DNA of 64,000 bases from Alteromonadaceae bacterium M269. GTDB lineage: Bacteria; Pseudomonadota; Gammaproteobacteria; Enterobacterales; Alteromonadaceae. Shown piece by piece: positions 63,260 through 64,000 of the stretch. The notes beneath the pieces were generated by a model. That model saw only the letters and a program-made list of their open reading frames with translations. It was not told the origin of the DNA and did not search any database. The stretch is from NCBI GenBank assembly GCA_004353515.1, contig SMNZ01000002.1, positions 806,001 through 870,000 of the forward strand, read 5' to 3'. The number at the start of each line of letters is the position of its first letter. The stretch's first letter is position 1. The translations under genes and the position numbers were made by a program.

Positions 63260-64000
63260 GTGTTGAATCGGTTTTCAGCAGAAGAAATAGAAGTAGAGGG
63301 AAGTTTCGTAACGATAGACGGAGAGACTTTCTACGCTATTAATCACGTCGATCAAATGCCTCCATTTTTTGTTAGCTTAGTCTCTAATAGTGATCATTGG
63401 CTTTTTATTTCCTCTACAGGTGGTTTGACTGCTGGTCGAGTATCACCTGAAACAGCCCTTTTTCCTTACACACCGGTTGATAAAATCCATGAGAGTTCAC
63501 TTCATACTGGAAGTAAGACACTAATCCGTTTATCGAGCTCAAACGGTTTTCGGCTGTGGGAACCCTTTAATGAGGAGCAAAGTTGTTTTTATCATTGCTC
63601 ACGGCATTTGTATAAGAACGAGTTAGGAAACAAAATCCGCTTCGAAGAAGTTAACGAAGACCTGGGATTAGTATTTTCTTACACTTGGTCTTTTTCTGAT
63701 GATTTTGGCTTTGTACGTGAATGCCAATTGACTAATCTCAATGAGGAGCATGTTTCCTTAGAAATTATTGATGGGCTTCAGAATATCCTGCCGGCAGGGA
63801 CACCTCGTTATACGCAAACTCAATCCAGTAACCTGGTGGATGCATATAAATGGAGTGAGATTGACTCAGAAACTGGCTTAGCATTTTTTACACTCTATTC
63901 CGGAATTACTGATAGAGCTGAGCCTAGTGAGTCTTTGAGAGCTAACACTGTTTTCTGTCTGGGGTTGAAAGCAGATACAAACTTACTTTCATCTGAACAG
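63260..64000 (+). CDS. GH94/GH149-type glucan phosphorylase, N-terminal part
   Basis: Open frame of 247 codons running off the right edge, GTG at 63260 (TTG at 63263 also possible), GGTGG nine bases upstream. Blocks such as N-G-F-R-L-W-E-P-F, G-N-K-I-R-F-E-E-V-N, F-G-F-V-R-E-C-Q-L-T-N, D-G-L-Q-N-I-L-P-A-G and L-V-D-A-Y-K are typical of the long cellobiose-phosphorylase-related proteins, especially the GH149 beta-1,3-glucan phosphorylases, judged from memory. No signal peptide, so cytoplasmic. In this locus it should release glucose 1-phosphate from imported beta-1,3-oligoglucosides. The catalytic region is outside the window. Confidence 0.75.
   Translation, partial: MLNRFSAEEIEVEGSFVTIDGETFYAINHVDQMPPFFVSLVSNSDHWLFISSTGGLTAGRVSPETALFPYTPVDKIHESSLHTGSKTLIRLSSSNGFRLWEPFNEEQSCFYHCSRHLYKNELGNKIRFEEVNEDLGLVFSYTWSFSDDFGFVRECQLTNLNEEHVSLEIIDGLQNILPAGTPRYTQTQSSNLVDAYKWSEIDSETGLAFFTLYSGITDRAEPSESLRANTVFCLGLKADTNLLSSEQ

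Overview
The window reads as a chromosome segment of a marine-type gammaproteobacterium; the order cannot be fixed from sequence alone. Reasons: the gene order pdxB-asd-fimV-truA-accD-folC-dedD-cvpA-purF, the mnmC/fabB divergent pair, the epmC and yfcL genes, lpxH-ppiB-cysS, miaE, curli secretion genes and a TonB-dependent beta-glucan locus. Coding density is high, base composition is moderate, and GTG/TTG starts are common. I see no tRNA, rRNA or CRISPR array.

Layout. 1-0.9 kb: end of a curli secretion operon (csgF fragment, csgG). 0.9-8.6 kb: mixed genes (retropepsin-like protease, DUF1223 protein, thioesterase, DUF4397-type lipoprotein, GAF/chemotaxis transducer, GntR regulator with a membrane protein and a clear operator). 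8.8-11.4 kb: EF-P hydroxylase epmC, an ATP-NAD-kinase-like protein, yfcL and an RDD protein. 11.4-13.8 kb: a small accessory patch with a cleavage-dead LexA/S24-like repressor, its probable operator and two related small secreted proteins. 13.9-16.0 kb: three tandem FlgO-family lipoproteins. 16-25.6 kb: mnmC, a 257-bp MITE with a 9-bp target duplication, fabB, an acyltransferase-like membrane protein, a Crp/Fnr regulator divergent from an aldolase/adducin gene, nitrilase, pdxB, asd. 26-38.3 kb: a 1,888-residue FimV/HubP polar protein with long acidic repeats, four 88-bp REP-type tandem repeats, then truA-accD-folC-dedD-cvpA-purF. 38.4-46 kb: Yip1 protein, miaE, a tandem DUF839 lipoprotein behind two Pho boxes, a diheme cytochrome-like protein and a 6-TM protein. 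46-51 kb: lpxH, ppiB, cysS and a large unknown protein.

50.9-64 kb is a beta-1,3-glucan (laminarin-like) utilisation locus: GH3 beta-glucosidase, GPH-type sugar transporter, clan GH-A secreted hydrolase, TonB-dependent receptor, modular GH16 lipoprotein and, running off the right edge, the start of a GH94/GH149-type phosphorylase. Together they predict surface cleavage by GH16, uptake through the receptor, periplasmic trimming, inner-membrane import and cytoplasmic hydrolysis plus phosphorolysis.

The strongest candidates for something undescribed are the Pho-box-linked DUF839/diheme/membrane-protein cluster, the triple FlgO lipoprotein cluster and the glucan locus with its unusual modular GH16 enzyme. 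Functions are assigned from motifs and remembered family features only; no database search was run.
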